A stretch of 64,000 nt of DNA. Origin: Brevibacillus aydinogluensis (GTDB lineage Bacteria > Bacillota > Bacilli > Brevibacillales > Brevibacillaceae). Numbering within the stretch: the stretch's first letter is position 1; each line of letters begins with the position of its first letter. Position numbers and translations under genes: made by a program. This document shows positions 15,628 to 23,966 of this stretch, piece after piece. Under the pieces are notes generated by a model that saw only the letters and a list, made by a program, of their open reading frames with translations, was not told where the DNA came from and ran no database searches. The stretch lies in assembly GCF_031954365.1 (NCBI RefSeq), contig NZ_JAUSVZ010000005.1; one strand, given 5' to 3'.

Positions 15628-16751
15628 TGAGCATAAAAGTGGTCAACATCACCAAATCATACGGGTCGTTTACGGCCGTCAAAGACGTCAGCCTGGAAAT
15701 TCCCGAGGGCAAGCTGGTCGCGCTGCTGGGGCCGTCCGGCTCGGGCAAGACGACGCTGCTCAGGTTGATTGCCGGTCTGGAGTCGCCGGACCGAGGGCAA
15801 ATTTACTTCAACGGGGAGGACAACACGCATCGCGACGTGAGAGAGCGCCGCGTCGGGTTTGTCTTCCAGCATTACGCGCTGTTTCGGCACATGACCATTT
15901 TTGACAACGTCGCGTTCGGCCTGACCGTCCGCCCGCGCAAGTTCCGGCCGTCAAAAGAAGAGATACGCGAACGGGTCCATGAACTCTTGCGCCTGGTTCA
16001 GCTTGAGGGATTGGCCCACCGCTATCCGTCCCAGCTTTCCGGCGGACAGCGGCAGCGGGTCGCGCTGGCCAGGGCGTTGGCTGTCGAGCCGAAGTATCTC
16101 CTGCTGGACGAACCGTTTGGGGCGCTGGACGCCAAAGTACGGCAGGATTTGCGCCGCTGGCTTCGCCGCCTGCACGAAAAGCTGAAGCTGACGATCGTGT
16201 TTGTTACACACGATCAGGAAGAGGCGCTGGAGCTGGCCGACAGTGTGGTGGTGATGAACGAAGGGCGGGTGGAGCAAACCGGCTCGTCGCAGGAGGTATA
16301 CCACCAACCGGCCAATCCGTTCGTCTACGGCTTCCTCGGCAGGGTCAACCTGTTTCAGGGGCGTATCCGCGGCGGCAAAGTGACCCTGGGGAATGCGGAG
16401 TTTACGGCGGAATGGTCCAATCAATCCGAGGAACTTCCAGCCGTCGGCTACGTCCGTCCGCACGATGTGGAGCTCAGCCGGACGCCGCAGCACGCGCAGA
16501 GCCTGGCTGCCGAGGTGCGGCACATCTACGCGTTGGGGTCGCTCATGAGGCTGGAGCTGAAGCGGCTGGATACCCAGGAGACGTTGGAAGCGGAAGTGAC
16601 CCTGCAGCAATTTGCCGAGCTGAACGTCCAGACGGGCGACACCCTGTACATTACGCTGCGCAACGTGTATGTCTACGTGGAGCCGGAGAACCGGTTTGTC
16701 CAGGCGGCGCTGCCGGCTGCCTCCGCGCTGGCTCTGCGGGCAAACGGTTAG
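15627..16751 (+). CDS. cysA: Sulfate ABC transporter ATPase CysA
   Basis: A 374-residue ATPase that powers the CysTW permease. Walker A is LLGPSGSGKTTLLRL, the signature LSGGQRQRVALARAL and Walker B YLLLDEPFGALDAKV, with the H-loop FVTHDQEEALELAD. The last ~130 residues form a TOBE-like regulatory domain (VGYVRPHDVELSR) of usual CysA length. It ends the operon, just before a strong terminator. The set of one lipoprotein, two permeases and one ATPase is complete. Confidence 0.94.
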   Translation: MSIKVVNITKSYGSFTAVKDVSLEIPEGKLVALLGPSGSGKTTLLRLIAGLESPDRGQIYFNGEDNTHRDVRERRVGFVFQHYALFRHMTIFDNVAFGLTVRPRKFRPSKEEIRERVHELLRLVQLEGLAHRYPSQLSGGQRQRVALARALAVEPKYLLLDEPFGALDAKVRQDLRRWLRRLHEKLKLTIVFVTHDQEEALELADSVVVMNEGRVEQTGSSQEVYHQPANPFVYGFLGRVNLFQGRIRGGKVTLGNAEFTAEWSNQSEELPAVGYVRPHDVELSRTPQHAQSLAAEVRHIYALGSLMRLELKRLDTQETLEAEVTLQQFAELNVQTGDTLYITLRNVYVYVEPENRFVQAALPAASALALRANG

Positions 16752-16763
16752 GAGAAGAACATG

Positions 16764-16797
16764 AAAAAACCGGTCTGCGGTGCGGACCGGTTTTTTA
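16764..16797 (+). terminator. Intrinsic terminator after cysA
   Basis: AAAAAACCGGTC (16764-16775) pairs with GACCGGTTTTTT (16785-16796); strong in the plus direction and also able to serve the minus-strand small gene. Confidence 0.92.
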
Positions 16798-16803
16798 TGA
16801 CCG

Positions 16804-16920
16804 TTATTCCCCGCGCTGTTTGGAGCGCGTTTCTTCTTTACCGATCGTAGTAGAGGACCGGGTTTGCGACGGATTTTCCTTGTCGCCTTGTTCGTTTTTG
16901 ACTCCGTTATGCTTGGACAT
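16804..16920 (-). CDS. 38-residue hydrophilic small protein
   Basis: A minus-strand frame (ATG 16920-16918, TAA 16806-16804) encodes 38 residues rich in Lys, Glu, Gln, Asn, Ser and Thr with no hydrophobic stretch. It begins MSKHNGVKNEQGDKEN and ends RSKQRGE. AAAGGGG lies about 10 bases before the ATG, and its stop lies just before the bidirectional-looking hairpin, which supports a real gene. The composition recalls small spore-associated or stress peptides of Bacilli, but I recognise no family. Confidence 0.5.
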   Translation of the reverse strand: MSKHNGVKNEQGDKENPSQTRSSTTIGKEETRSKQRGE

Positions 16921-17072
16921 CTGTTTCCACCCCTTTCCGCGATTGGCATGAGCTGTATCGGTAGTGTGCCCGCGATGCCGTTGTTCTATCAGCGTAGGAA
17001 GGGAACGTGCCGCTGTCCGCTGCGTCTGCTGTTTCAGCCGGCGAAGTCGCGACGCCCGATCGACTTGCCTTT

Positions 17073-17101
17073 TTGCAAAACAGAACAGGTTCTGCTAAGA
17101 T
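17073..17101 (+). promoter_or_regulatory. Promoter of the ABC-F gene with a central dyad
   Basis: TTGCAA (17073-17078) and TAAGAT (17096-17101) are 17 bases apart. The spacer holds a perfect dyad, CAGAACAGGTTCTG (17081-17094), which would place a repressor between the promoter boxes. Confidence 0.55.
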
Positions 17102-17137
17102 AAATGTTTGAACGATTGGAAAAAGGCAGGTATTGCG

Positions 17138-18751
17138 ATGATTAGCACACATAACGTGACGCTGCGTTACGGCAAGCGCGTCCTGTTTGAAGACGTCTCT
17201 ATCAAGTTTACACCCGGCAACTGCTACGGCCTGATCGGCGCAAACGGCGCCGGGAAGTCCACGTTTTTAAAAATTCTCGCCGGAGAAATCGAGCCGACCA
17301 GCGGACACGTTTCGGTGACGCCCGGCGAACGGATCGCCGTGCTGAAACAGAACCACTTCGAGTTCGACGAATACGAGGTGCTGAAAACCGTCATCATGGG
17401 GCACAAGCGCCTCTATGAAATCATGGAAGAGAAAAACGCGCTCTACATGAAGCCGGACTTCAGCGAGGAGGACGGCATGCGCGCGTCCCAACTGGAAGCG
17501 GAGTTTGAGGAGCTGAACGGCTGGATGGCCGAAGCTGACGCCGCTGAACTGCTCACCGGGCTGGGCATCCCGGCCGAGCTGCACGACAAAAAGATGAAAG
17601 ATCTCACCGGTAACGAAAAAGTGCGCGTGCTGCTCGCCCAGGCGCTTTTCGGCAACCCGCACATTCTGCTCCTTGACGAGCCGACCAACCACCTGGACAT
17701 CGAATCGATCCGCTGGCTGGAAAACTTCCTGGCTGACTACGAAAACACGGTCATCGTCGTCTCCCACGACCGTCACTTCCTGAACAAGGTGTGCACGCAC
17801 ATCGCCGACATCGACTTTGGCAAAATCCAGCTGTACGTGGGCAACTACGATTTCTGGTACGAATCCAGCCAACTGGCGCTGAAGATGGCCAAGGAACAGA
17901 ACAAAAAGAAGGAAGAGAAAATCAAGGAACTGCAGGAGTTCATCGCCCGGTTCAGCGCCAACGCCTCTAAGTCGAGGCAGGCGACCTCCCGCAAGAAGCT
18001 GCTGGAGAAGATCACGCTGGAGGACATCAAACCGTCCAACCGCCGCTATCCGTTTATCAATTTCAAGCCCGATCGGGAAGCGGGCAAGAACCTGCTGGCG
18101 ATTGAGGGCTTGAGCAAGACGGTCGACGGCGAAAAGCTGTTCGAAAACCTGACGCTGACGATCAACAAAGGGGACAAAGTGGCCTTTGTCGGCCCCAACG
18201 AGCTGGCCAAAACCACGCTGTTCCGCATTTTGATGGGCGAAGTCGAGCCGGACAGCGGCACGTTTGAGTGGGGAGTCACCACGTCCCGGGCGTATTTCCC
18301 AAAGGACAACTCCGAGTATTTCAATACCGACCTGACCCTGGTCGATTGGCTGCGTCAGTATTCCAAAGAACAGGACGAGACATTTATCCGCAGCTACCTC
18401 GGCCGGATGCTCTTCTCCGGCGACGAATCGCTGAAAAAGGCAAACGTCCTCTCCGGCGGCGAAAAGGTGCGCTGCATGCTTGCGAAAATGATGCTCTCCG
18501 GCGCCAACGTGCTGATTCTGGACGAACCGACCAACCACCTGGACCTGGAGTCGATTACGGCGCTGAACAACGGGCTGATCGACTTCGAAGGCACGATTTT
18601 GTTCGTCTCCCACGACCACCAGTTCGTGCAGACGATCGCCAACCGCATTATCGAAATCACACCGAAAGGCGTCATCGACAAGTTGATGACCTACGATGAA
18701 TACCTGGAAAGCGAAGAGATCAAGCGGCTGCGCGAAGAACATTACGCGTAA
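17138..18751 (+). CDS. ABC-F family ATPase (YkpA/YbiT type)
   Basis: A 537-residue soluble protein with two ABC ATPase domains and no membrane part. ABC-F proteins bind the ribosome E site and act in translation or antibiotic protection. Domain 1 has Walker A GANGAGKST and Walker B ILLLDEPTNHLD; the linker (about 240-310) is Lys/Glu-rich. Domain 2 has LSGGEKVRCMLAKMML and VLILDEPTNHLD. Two oddities: the domain 1 signature reads LTGNEKVRV, and the domain 2 P-loop reads GPNELAKTT, lacking the usual Gly before Lys. These may be subfamily traits. ATG 17138 has AAAGGCAGG about 7 bases upstream. Confidence 0.88.
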   Translation: MISTHNVTLRYGKRVLFEDVSIKFTPGNCYGLIGANGAGKSTFLKILAGEIEPTSGHVSVTPGERIAVLKQNHFEFDEYEVLKTVIMGHKRLYEIMEEKNALYMKPDFSEEDGMRASQLEAEFEELNGWMAEADAAELLTGLGIPAELHDKKMKDLTGNEKVRVLLAQALFGNPHILLLDEPTNHLDIESIRWLENFLADYENTVIVVSHDRHFLNKVCTHIADIDFGKIQLYVGNYDFWYESSQLALKMAKEQNKKKEEKIKELQEFIARFSANASKSRQATSRKKLLEKITLEDIKPSNRRYPFINFKPDREAGKNLLAIEGLSKTVDGEKLFENLTLTINKGDKVAFVGPNELAKTTLFRILMGEVEPDSGTFEWGVTTSRAYFPKDNSEYFNTDLTLVDWLRQYSKEQDETFIRSYLGRMLFSGDESLKKANVLSGGEKVRCMLAKMMLSGANVLILDEPTNHLDLESITALNNGLIDFEGTILFVSHDHQFVQTIANRIIEITPKGVIDKLMTYDEYLESEEIKRLREEHYA

Positions 18752-18772
18752 GGCCGGTCGTTTTCCCCCTAT

Positions 18773-18812
18773 GCCCCCGGCTCTTCCTTTGTGAGGAGCA
18801 GGGGCTTTTTTT
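18773..18812 (+). terminator. Intrinsic terminator after the ABC-F gene
   Basis: GCCCC at 18773 pairs with GGGGC at 18801-18805 with an inner GCTC/GAGC-type stem, followed by seven T residues. Confidence 0.75.
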
Positions 18813-18837
18813 GTCTGTCTCCCGGCTAAAGAATTCC

Positions 18838-20460
18838 TCATCCAGCGCTGTGCACGGTCAGCGCGATGCGAAACAGAAGCTGGTCCCGGCCGCATTCCGG
18901 CTGCAGGCCGGTCAGCTCGCGGATCAGATGCAGCCGGTACTTGACGGTGTTTTTGTGCACGAACAGTTTTTCCGCCGCCACCGCGTGATTGCCATCGGCC
19001 TCCAAAAACGCGCGCAAAGTGCGAACGAGCTGTCCGTTCCGCTCCCGGTCGTAGCGGTTCAGACTGTTCAGACATTCATCGGCCAGGCGCCTGGCTTCCT
19101 GTTCGGGGCTCGCTGCAAACAGCACCCGTTCCAGGCCCAGCCGGGCAAACCATCGCACGACCAACGGCGCTGATTGGCCGTCGGCGGAGGCATTCGAGAC
19201 GGCGTTCAGGGCGGCCCGGCACGCGATCACCGCTTCCCGATAACTGTGCGGGACGGCCTCCAAACCGGGATGGAGGCGTCCGATGCCCAAACAGAGCGGG
19301 CGCGTATGACGGCGGGCGATGCGCTTAACGCTCTCCACGGCCTCTGGGGATGGCTCCGCCGAGCCCGCGTCGGCGGGGAACAGGAGCAGAATCCGGTTCT
19401 CACGGTCCAGGCCGCAGAGTACGGACGGGGAGATATGTTCCCACTCGCTCCGCAGCGCCTCCAATAGAGAAACCCGCTCCCTCCAGGTGTGCATGATGTC
19501 GGGAGCGCCGGCATCGCTCAGCACAGCGGCAGCATAGTGGTCCGCCAGGCTCCAGCCGGCTTCTTCTGCTTTGCGGTAGAGGAGGTCGCGCGAAGCGTCA
19601 CAGCCGCCGACCAGCAAGTGCAGGAAGTCGTTGCGAAAACGCTGGCAGGCCGCTGCGAGCGTCTGGTGCCGCTCGATTTCCAGCGAAAGCAGCGCGGCTG
19701 TCTGTTCTATCGCCACCTTTTCCCACGGGTGGAGGTCACGTTCCACCTCCCACAGCAGGATGGCCCCCTGTGTTTCGCCGTTGTGCAGAAGCCAGCGAAT
19801 CAGGTGACGATCCCGGTAACGCGTGAGGGGCTCACGGGCGGATGCATTCGGGCCTGTCCGGCCGAGCAGCTTTTCCAGCGGCGGTGCGTGGGTGACAGAG
19901 GCAGGTACGTCCAGCTTTTTCCGAGGGGTACGCAGGTAGATACTGATTGGCCGCTCCAGGATGTGATACAGCAGTTCGGCCAGATTTTCCACACTCCCTC
20001 CGCTGGTGAGATGGCGGTGAAACCGTTCGTAGATGGCGTGGGTCCGGTCCAGTTCCTGCCGTTGTTTGGCGTTGATGTAGCTGGTGACCGGCACGATCAC
20101 ATCCGACCAGCCCTTTTCCATGGGAAACGAAAGCACCGGCATCTGCCTTTCATTGGCACGGTCAATCACCGCTTCCGGGAGCGCGTCGATGTACCGGCCC
20201 AGCTTGATGGCAAACCCAGGTGTTCCCCGTTCCGCCAGGGCGTCGATCAACTGGATCAAGCCGGAAGCGGTTTCCCGCCCTTGGGCGACAAACGGAAAAC
20301 CGGTCGTCAGGACAAATTCTCCCGGTCGCAGCCAGAGATGGCCGTCGGGTGAATCAAACGACGTGACCCCGTGCAGTTCCTTGTCCAGAAACGCTTCCCC
20401 GGCCAACACATCAGTGGTGTCCATGCCGGCCACCTCGATCAATTCACGCACAGTAATCAT
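18838..20460 (-). CDS. PucR-family transcriptional regulator
   Basis: A 540-residue PucR-type activator. The N-terminal PucR domain (about 1-125) starts MITVRELIEVAGM, a GGDEF-like/PucR middle follows, and the C-terminal PucR helix-turn-helix is at about 480-540 (AVAAEKLFVHKNTVKYRLHLIRELTG). Relatives sense purine-breakdown products, polyamines or amino acids and switch on nearby catabolic genes. It is transcribed away from the DUF3311-symporter-hydrolase operon, its likely target. The start at 20460 has GGGAGGAG a few bases upstream; a longer frame upstream would run into the operon leader and is rejected. Confidence 0.87.
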   Translation of the reverse strand: MITVRELIEVAGMDTTDVLAGEAFLDKELHGVTSFDSPDGHLWLRPGEFVLTTGFPFVAQGRETASGLIQLIDALAERGTPGFAIKLGRYIDALPEAVIDRANERQMPVLSFPMEKGWSDVIVPVTSYINAKQRQELDRTHAIYERFHRHLTSGGSVENLAELLYHILERPISIYLRTPRKKLDVPASVTHAPPLEKLLGRTGPNASAREPLTRYRDRHLIRWLLHNGETQGAILLWEVERDLHPWEKVAIEQTAALLSLEIERHQTLAAACQRFRNDFLHLLVGGCDASRDLLYRKAEEAGWSLADHYAAAVLSDAGAPDIMHTWRERVSLLEALRSEWEHISPSVLCGLDRENRILLLFPADAGSAEPSPEAVESVKRIARRHTRPLCLGIGRLHPGLEAVPHSYREAVIACRAALNAVSNASADGQSAPLVVRWFARLGLERVLFAASPEQEARRLADECLNSLNRYDRERNGQLVRTLRAFLEADGNHAVAAEKLFVHKNTVKYRLHLIRELTGLQPECGRDQLLFRIALTVHSAG

Positions 20461-20634
20461 CTGACTCCTCCCCATACGCTGCATGTGTCGTTCGTTGGTC
20501 CCGCAGACAAAAAGCGCCGGTTCTTTCTGGCTGACGGGACAAAGGAAAAGAGTGAATCTTTCGATAATAGTAGCATACAAGTCCGACAAGCCGGCCGGCA
20601 ATGGGACAAACCGCATACCAAAAGGGGGATGAGA
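20461..20634. promoter_or_regulatory. Divergent control region between PucR gene and symporter operon
   Basis: A 174-base gap. It holds a spaced inverted repeat, GGTCCCG near 20496 and CGGGAC near 20536, with another GGGACAA near 20603, and a -10-like GATAAT near 20560. I could not pair a convincing -35. The repeats are candidate PucR-type sites. Confidence 0.3.
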
Positions 20635-20835
20635 ATGAAGGTCAAATATGCGCTGGGTGCGCTGCCGTTTATTGGAATGCTGGGCGGGGTGGCGTTTGTC
20701 AACCGGGTGGAACCGTACGTGTTGGGCATGCCTTTTGTGCTGTTTTGGATTGTCATGTGGGTGGTGCTGACCTCGCTTATCATGTTGGCCGTCAACAAGC
20801 TGGACCAATCCGACAGAAAGGGGGAGAAGCTGTGA
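20635..20835 (+). CDS. DUF3311 small membrane protein
   Basis: A 66-residue protein with two membrane helices separated by a short turn (NRVEPYVLGMPFVLFW), matching the DUF3311 family that is normally encoded directly before SSS-family symporters. It is probably a small subunit of the transporter. ATG 20635 follows AAGGGGG by 6 bases. Its stop overlaps the symporter GTG start (GTGA), so the two are translationally coupled. Confidence 0.8.
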   Translation: MKVKYALGALPFIGMLGGVAFVNRVEPYVLGMPFVLFWIVMWVVLTSLIMLAVNKLDQSDRKGEKL

Positions 20836-22319
20836 ATCCGGCACTCGTCATCCTTTTTCTGTTTCTTGCCCTGTCGCTTTTCCTCGGCATCCGCGCCCAG
20901 AGAGGAAAAGACATGAACATGGAGCAGTGGACGGTAGGCGGGCGCGGCTTTGGATCGGTCTTCATCTTCCTGCTCGTTGCCGGCGAGATCTACACCACAT
21001 TCACGTTTCTGGGCGGCAGCGGCTGGGCGTACTCGAAAGGCGCCCCCTCCTACTACGTGCTGGCATACATTTCGCTTGCGTACGTGCTGTCCTACTGGCT
21101 GCTGCCGCCTATCTGGCGGTACGCCAAGGAGCACAGGCTGGTTTCCCAACCCGATTTTTTCGTCAGCAAGTACAACAGTCCGATGCTCGGCATCCTTGTC
21201 TCCACGGTTGGCGTGCTGGCGATCATTCCATACCTGGTGCTGCAGTTTAAAGGGCTCGGGATTATCGTGTCGGAGACCTCGTACGGGACGATTGCTCCGA
21301 CGGCCGCCGTCTGGATCGGCGTGCTGGCGGTGACCATCTACGTCATGATCTCCGGCATTCACGGCTCCGCCTGGACGGCGGTAATCAAGGACATCATGAT
21401 CTTTTTCGTGGTCGTCTTCCTCGGACTGTATCTGCCCTATCACTACTACGGCGGGATACAGCCGATGTTTGAAGCGGTGGATGCGGCCAAGCCGGGCTTC
21501 TTGATTTTCCCTGACGAAGGGATGAGCATCTCCTGGTTTGTCTCCACCGTGCTCTTGACCGTGTTCGGGTTTTACATGTGGCCGCATACGTTCGGCTCCG
21601 TGTTTTCCGCCAAAAATGAAAACGTGTTTCGCAAAAACACGGTCGTGCTGCCGCTTTATACCCTGATGCTGCTGTTCGTCTTCTTCGTTGGATTCACCGC
21701 GATCCTGCAGGTTCCCGGACTGCAGGGAGCGGAGGGCGACCTGTCGCTTTTGCGGCTGTCGATACGGACGTTTGACCCCTGGGTGGTGGGACTGATCGGC
21801 GCGGCCGGTTTGCTCACGGCCCTGGTGCCCGGGTCGATGCTGCTGATGACGGCTGCCACCCTGTTGGCGAAAAACGTGATCCACGTGTTTGTGCCTGCGG
21901 CCACAGAAGAGCGGATCGGCCGCATCGCCAAAGGGCTGGTGCCCGTGCTCTCGCTGATCTGCCTGTATTACACGCTGAGCGGGGGAGAGGCGCTGGTCAC
22001 GCTGCTGTTGATGGGATACAGCCTGGTGACGCAGTTGTTTCCGGCGCTGCTGTTCAGCCTGCCCGCACGTCCGCTGGTCAACAAGTACGGTGCGTTTGCG
22101 GGCATTGCCTGCGGCGTGCTGACGGTTGTCTACGTGACGGTGGCCGATGTGACGATAGGCACACTGTTTCCATCACTGCCGGCCTTCATCAAGGACATCA
22201 ACGTGGGCGTGATTGCCCTGCTCATCAACGTGGCGGTGATGGGGGTGGTCCATGTCCTGACCGCCCGGCTGACAGCGTCCGGGACTCGGGCAGCGGCGGA
22301 AAAGTCGCCGACAATCTAG
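20832..22319 (+). CDS. Sodium:solute symporter (SSS family)
   Basis: A 495-residue permease with about 13 membrane segments, of the SSS family that couples Na+ influx to uptake of organic solutes (pantothenate, proline, acetate, purine-related compounds). Typical blocks are WTVGGRGFGSVFIFLLVAGEIYTTFTFLG near the N-terminus and GPGSMLL-like ALVPGSMLLMTAATLLAKNV in the middle. The GTG at 20832 overlaps the DUF3311 stop; GGGGAG lies a few bases before it. The downstream hydrolases imply a substrate with amide or carbamoyl bonds. Confidence 0.88.
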   Translation: MNPALVILFLFLALSLFLGIRAQRGKDMNMEQWTVGGRGFGSVFIFLLVAGEIYTTFTFLGGSGWAYSKGAPSYYVLAYISLAYVLSYWLLPPIWRYAKEHRLVSQPDFFVSKYNSPMLGILVSTVGVLAIIPYLVLQFKGLGIIVSETSYGTIAPTAAVWIGVLAVTIYVMISGIHGSAWTAVIKDIMIFFVVVFLGLYLPYHYYGGIQPMFEAVDAAKPGFLIFPDEGMSISWFVSTVLLTVFGFYMWPHTFGSVFSAKNENVFRKNTVVLPLYTLMLLFVFFVGFTAILQVPGLQGAEGDLSLLRLSIRTFDPWVVGLIGAAGLLTALVPGSMLLMTAATLLAKNVIHVFVPAATEERIGRIAKGLVPVLSLICLYYTLSGGEALVTLLLMGYSLVTQLFPALLFSLPARPLVNKYGAFAGIACGVLTVVYVTVADVTIGTLFPSLPAFIKDINVGVIALLINVAVMGVVHVLTARLTASGTRAAAEKSPTI

Positions 22320-22343
22320 GGGCAGGAAAAGGGAGGGGATGAG

Positions 22344-23966
22344 ATGGCTGACATCGTTTTTCTGAACGGACAGGTAGTGACGGCAGACACGCAAAACCGC
22401 GTGGCGGAAGCGGTGGCGGTGAGCGGAAACCGTATCGTCGCCGTGGGCGGAGACGAAGAGATGCGCCGCCATGTGCACGCGGGCACGCGCGTGATTGATC
22501 TGGAAGGCAGGAGTCTCCTGCCGGGATTCATCGACGCCCACCTGCACATCACACTCTACGGCACGAACAAATTGGGGGTGGACTGCAAGGCGGCGGGCAT
22601 CGACTCGGTGGACGGCCTGCTGGAGGCGTTGAAGCGGCAGGCGGAACGGACGCCGGCGGGATCGTGGGTGCGCGCCTCCGGATTTGACGAAAACCGGATG
22701 AAGGAACGGCGTTACCCTACCAGGCAGGAACTGGACGAGGTGTCGACGGAGCATCCCATTTTCGTGATGCGGACCTGCGCCCATCACTCCGTCGTCAACA
22801 GCCGGGCGCTCGCCTTGGCCGGGTTTGACGAACATACGCCCGATCCGCAGGGGGGACGGCTTGACCGGGACGAGACGGGGGCGCTGACGGGACTATTGGT
22901 GGAAACGGCGCACATGAAGATGTTTGAAACGGCGGCATTTAGCGAGGAAGAGTACCGGAGAGCCCTGCGCCTGGCTTCGGACGATTTTGTGGCCGCGGGC
23001 ATCACCAGTGTGCACGACGCGGGCGGATACGGGCCGGACAACCTGCGGGCGATGCAGAAAGCGGTGCGGAGCGGCGACGTAAAAGTGCGGATCTACGCGA
23101 TGATCTGCGCGTTGAACGAGTCAGACGCCTTCGTCCGCCGCATGATGGAGGCAGGTGTCGTGACAGGGTTGGGAGACGAGCGGTTTCGGATTGGCCCCGC
23201 CAAAGTGTTCGTGGACGGAGCCAGCACCGCAGCGACGATGGCGATGCGGCAGCCGTACGACAACCGTCCCGGCGACTGCGGAATCCTCTACTACAACCGG
23301 GACGAGCTGCATACGATTTTGGGAGAAGCGCATGCAAAAGGGTTCCAGATTACCGCTCATGCACAGGGGGACCGGGCCATTGACCTGCTGCTCGACTGTA
23401 TCGAGGACGCGCTGCGCAAACATCCGCGGGGCAACCACCGCCACCGCATCGAGCACGCCGGCGTCTCCGCCCCCGACTTGGTCGAGCGGATGGCCCGTCT
23501 TGGCGTCGTGCCGATTCCCAATCCCGCCTTTCTCTACGAGTACGGCGACGGTTACGTCCGGAGCATCGGCGATCGGGTCAGCCACATGTATCCCGTCGGC
23601 GACTTTTTCCAAAGCGGTATCGTGTCGGCAGGGGGTTCAGACTGCCCGGTGACGGATTTTTCACCGCTGTTGGGCATTCACGCCGCCGTCAACCGCAGGA
23701 GCAAAAGCGGACGGGTCGTGGGGGACCGTCAGCGGATCGGGGTGATGGAGGCGATTCGCCTGTTTACCGTAAACGGCGCCTACGCCAGCTTTGAAGAGGA
23801 CATCAAAGGCAGCATCGAAGCGGGAAAACTGGCTGATCTGGTCGTCTTGAACGGGCGGATTCTCGACGCAGCACCGGAGCGGATCAGGGACCTGCAAGTG
23901 GAGCTCACCATGATCGACGGAGAGATTGTCTACCAAAAACAGGGCAGGGAGGTCATGAAGGGATGA
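22344..23966 (+). CDS. YtcJ-like metal-dependent amidohydrolase
   Basis: A 540-residue amidohydrolase-superfamily enzyme of the YtcJ/NfdA group. The metal site is readable: HxH in GFIDAHLHIT, later His ligands in FQITAHAQGDRAID and HRHRIEHAGV, and the Asp in SAGGSDCPVTD. GSIEAGKLADLVVLN is the usual C-terminal beta-sandwich block. Members cleave N-substituted formamides and other amides. It lies 24 bases after the symporter and overlaps the next hydrolase by 4 bases (ATGA), so imported substrate may be processed by both in turn. Confidence 0.88.
   Translation: MADIVFLNGQVVTADTQNRVAEAVAVSGNRIVAVGGDEEMRRHVHAGTRVIDLEGRSLLPGFIDAHLHITLYGTNKLGVDCKAAGIDSVDGLLEALKRQAERTPAGSWVRASGFDENRMKERRYPTRQELDEVSTEHPIFVMRTCAHHSVVNSRALALAGFDEHTPDPQGGRLDRDETGALTGLLVETAHMKMFETAAFSEEEYRRALRLASDDFVAAGITSVHDAGGYGPDNLRAMQKAVRSGDVKVRIYAMICALNESDAFVRRMMEAGVVTGLGDERFRIGPAKVFVDGASTAATMAMRQPYDNRPGDCGILYYNRDELHTILGEAHAKGFQITAHAQGDRAIDLLLDCIEDALRKHPRGNHRHRIEHAGVSAPDLVERMARLGVVPIPNPAFLYEYGDGYVRSIGDRVSHMYPVGDFFQSGIVSAGGSDCPVTDFSPLLGIHAAVNRRSKSGRVVGDRQRIGVMEAIRLFTVNGAYASFEEDIKGSIEAGKLADLVVLNGRILDAAPERIRDLQVELTMIDGEIVYQKQGREVMKG

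Noticed and set aside
17267..19075. A 602-codon minus-strand frame opposite the ABC-F gene
   Set aside because: High-GC codon shadow; composition is Arg/Gln/Val/His-rich with no domain, while the plus strand encodes intact ATP-binding motifs.
20601..20831. Upstream extension of the symporter frame to 20601
   Set aside because: The extension overlaps the DUF3311 gene in another frame; the GTG at 20832 gives the usual coupled arrangement and a normal N-terminus.
20461..20844. N-terminal extension of the PucR gene to 20844
   Set aside because: The added residues are low-complexity and overlap the divergent operon; the ATG at 20460 has a strong ribosome site and begins the PucR domain.
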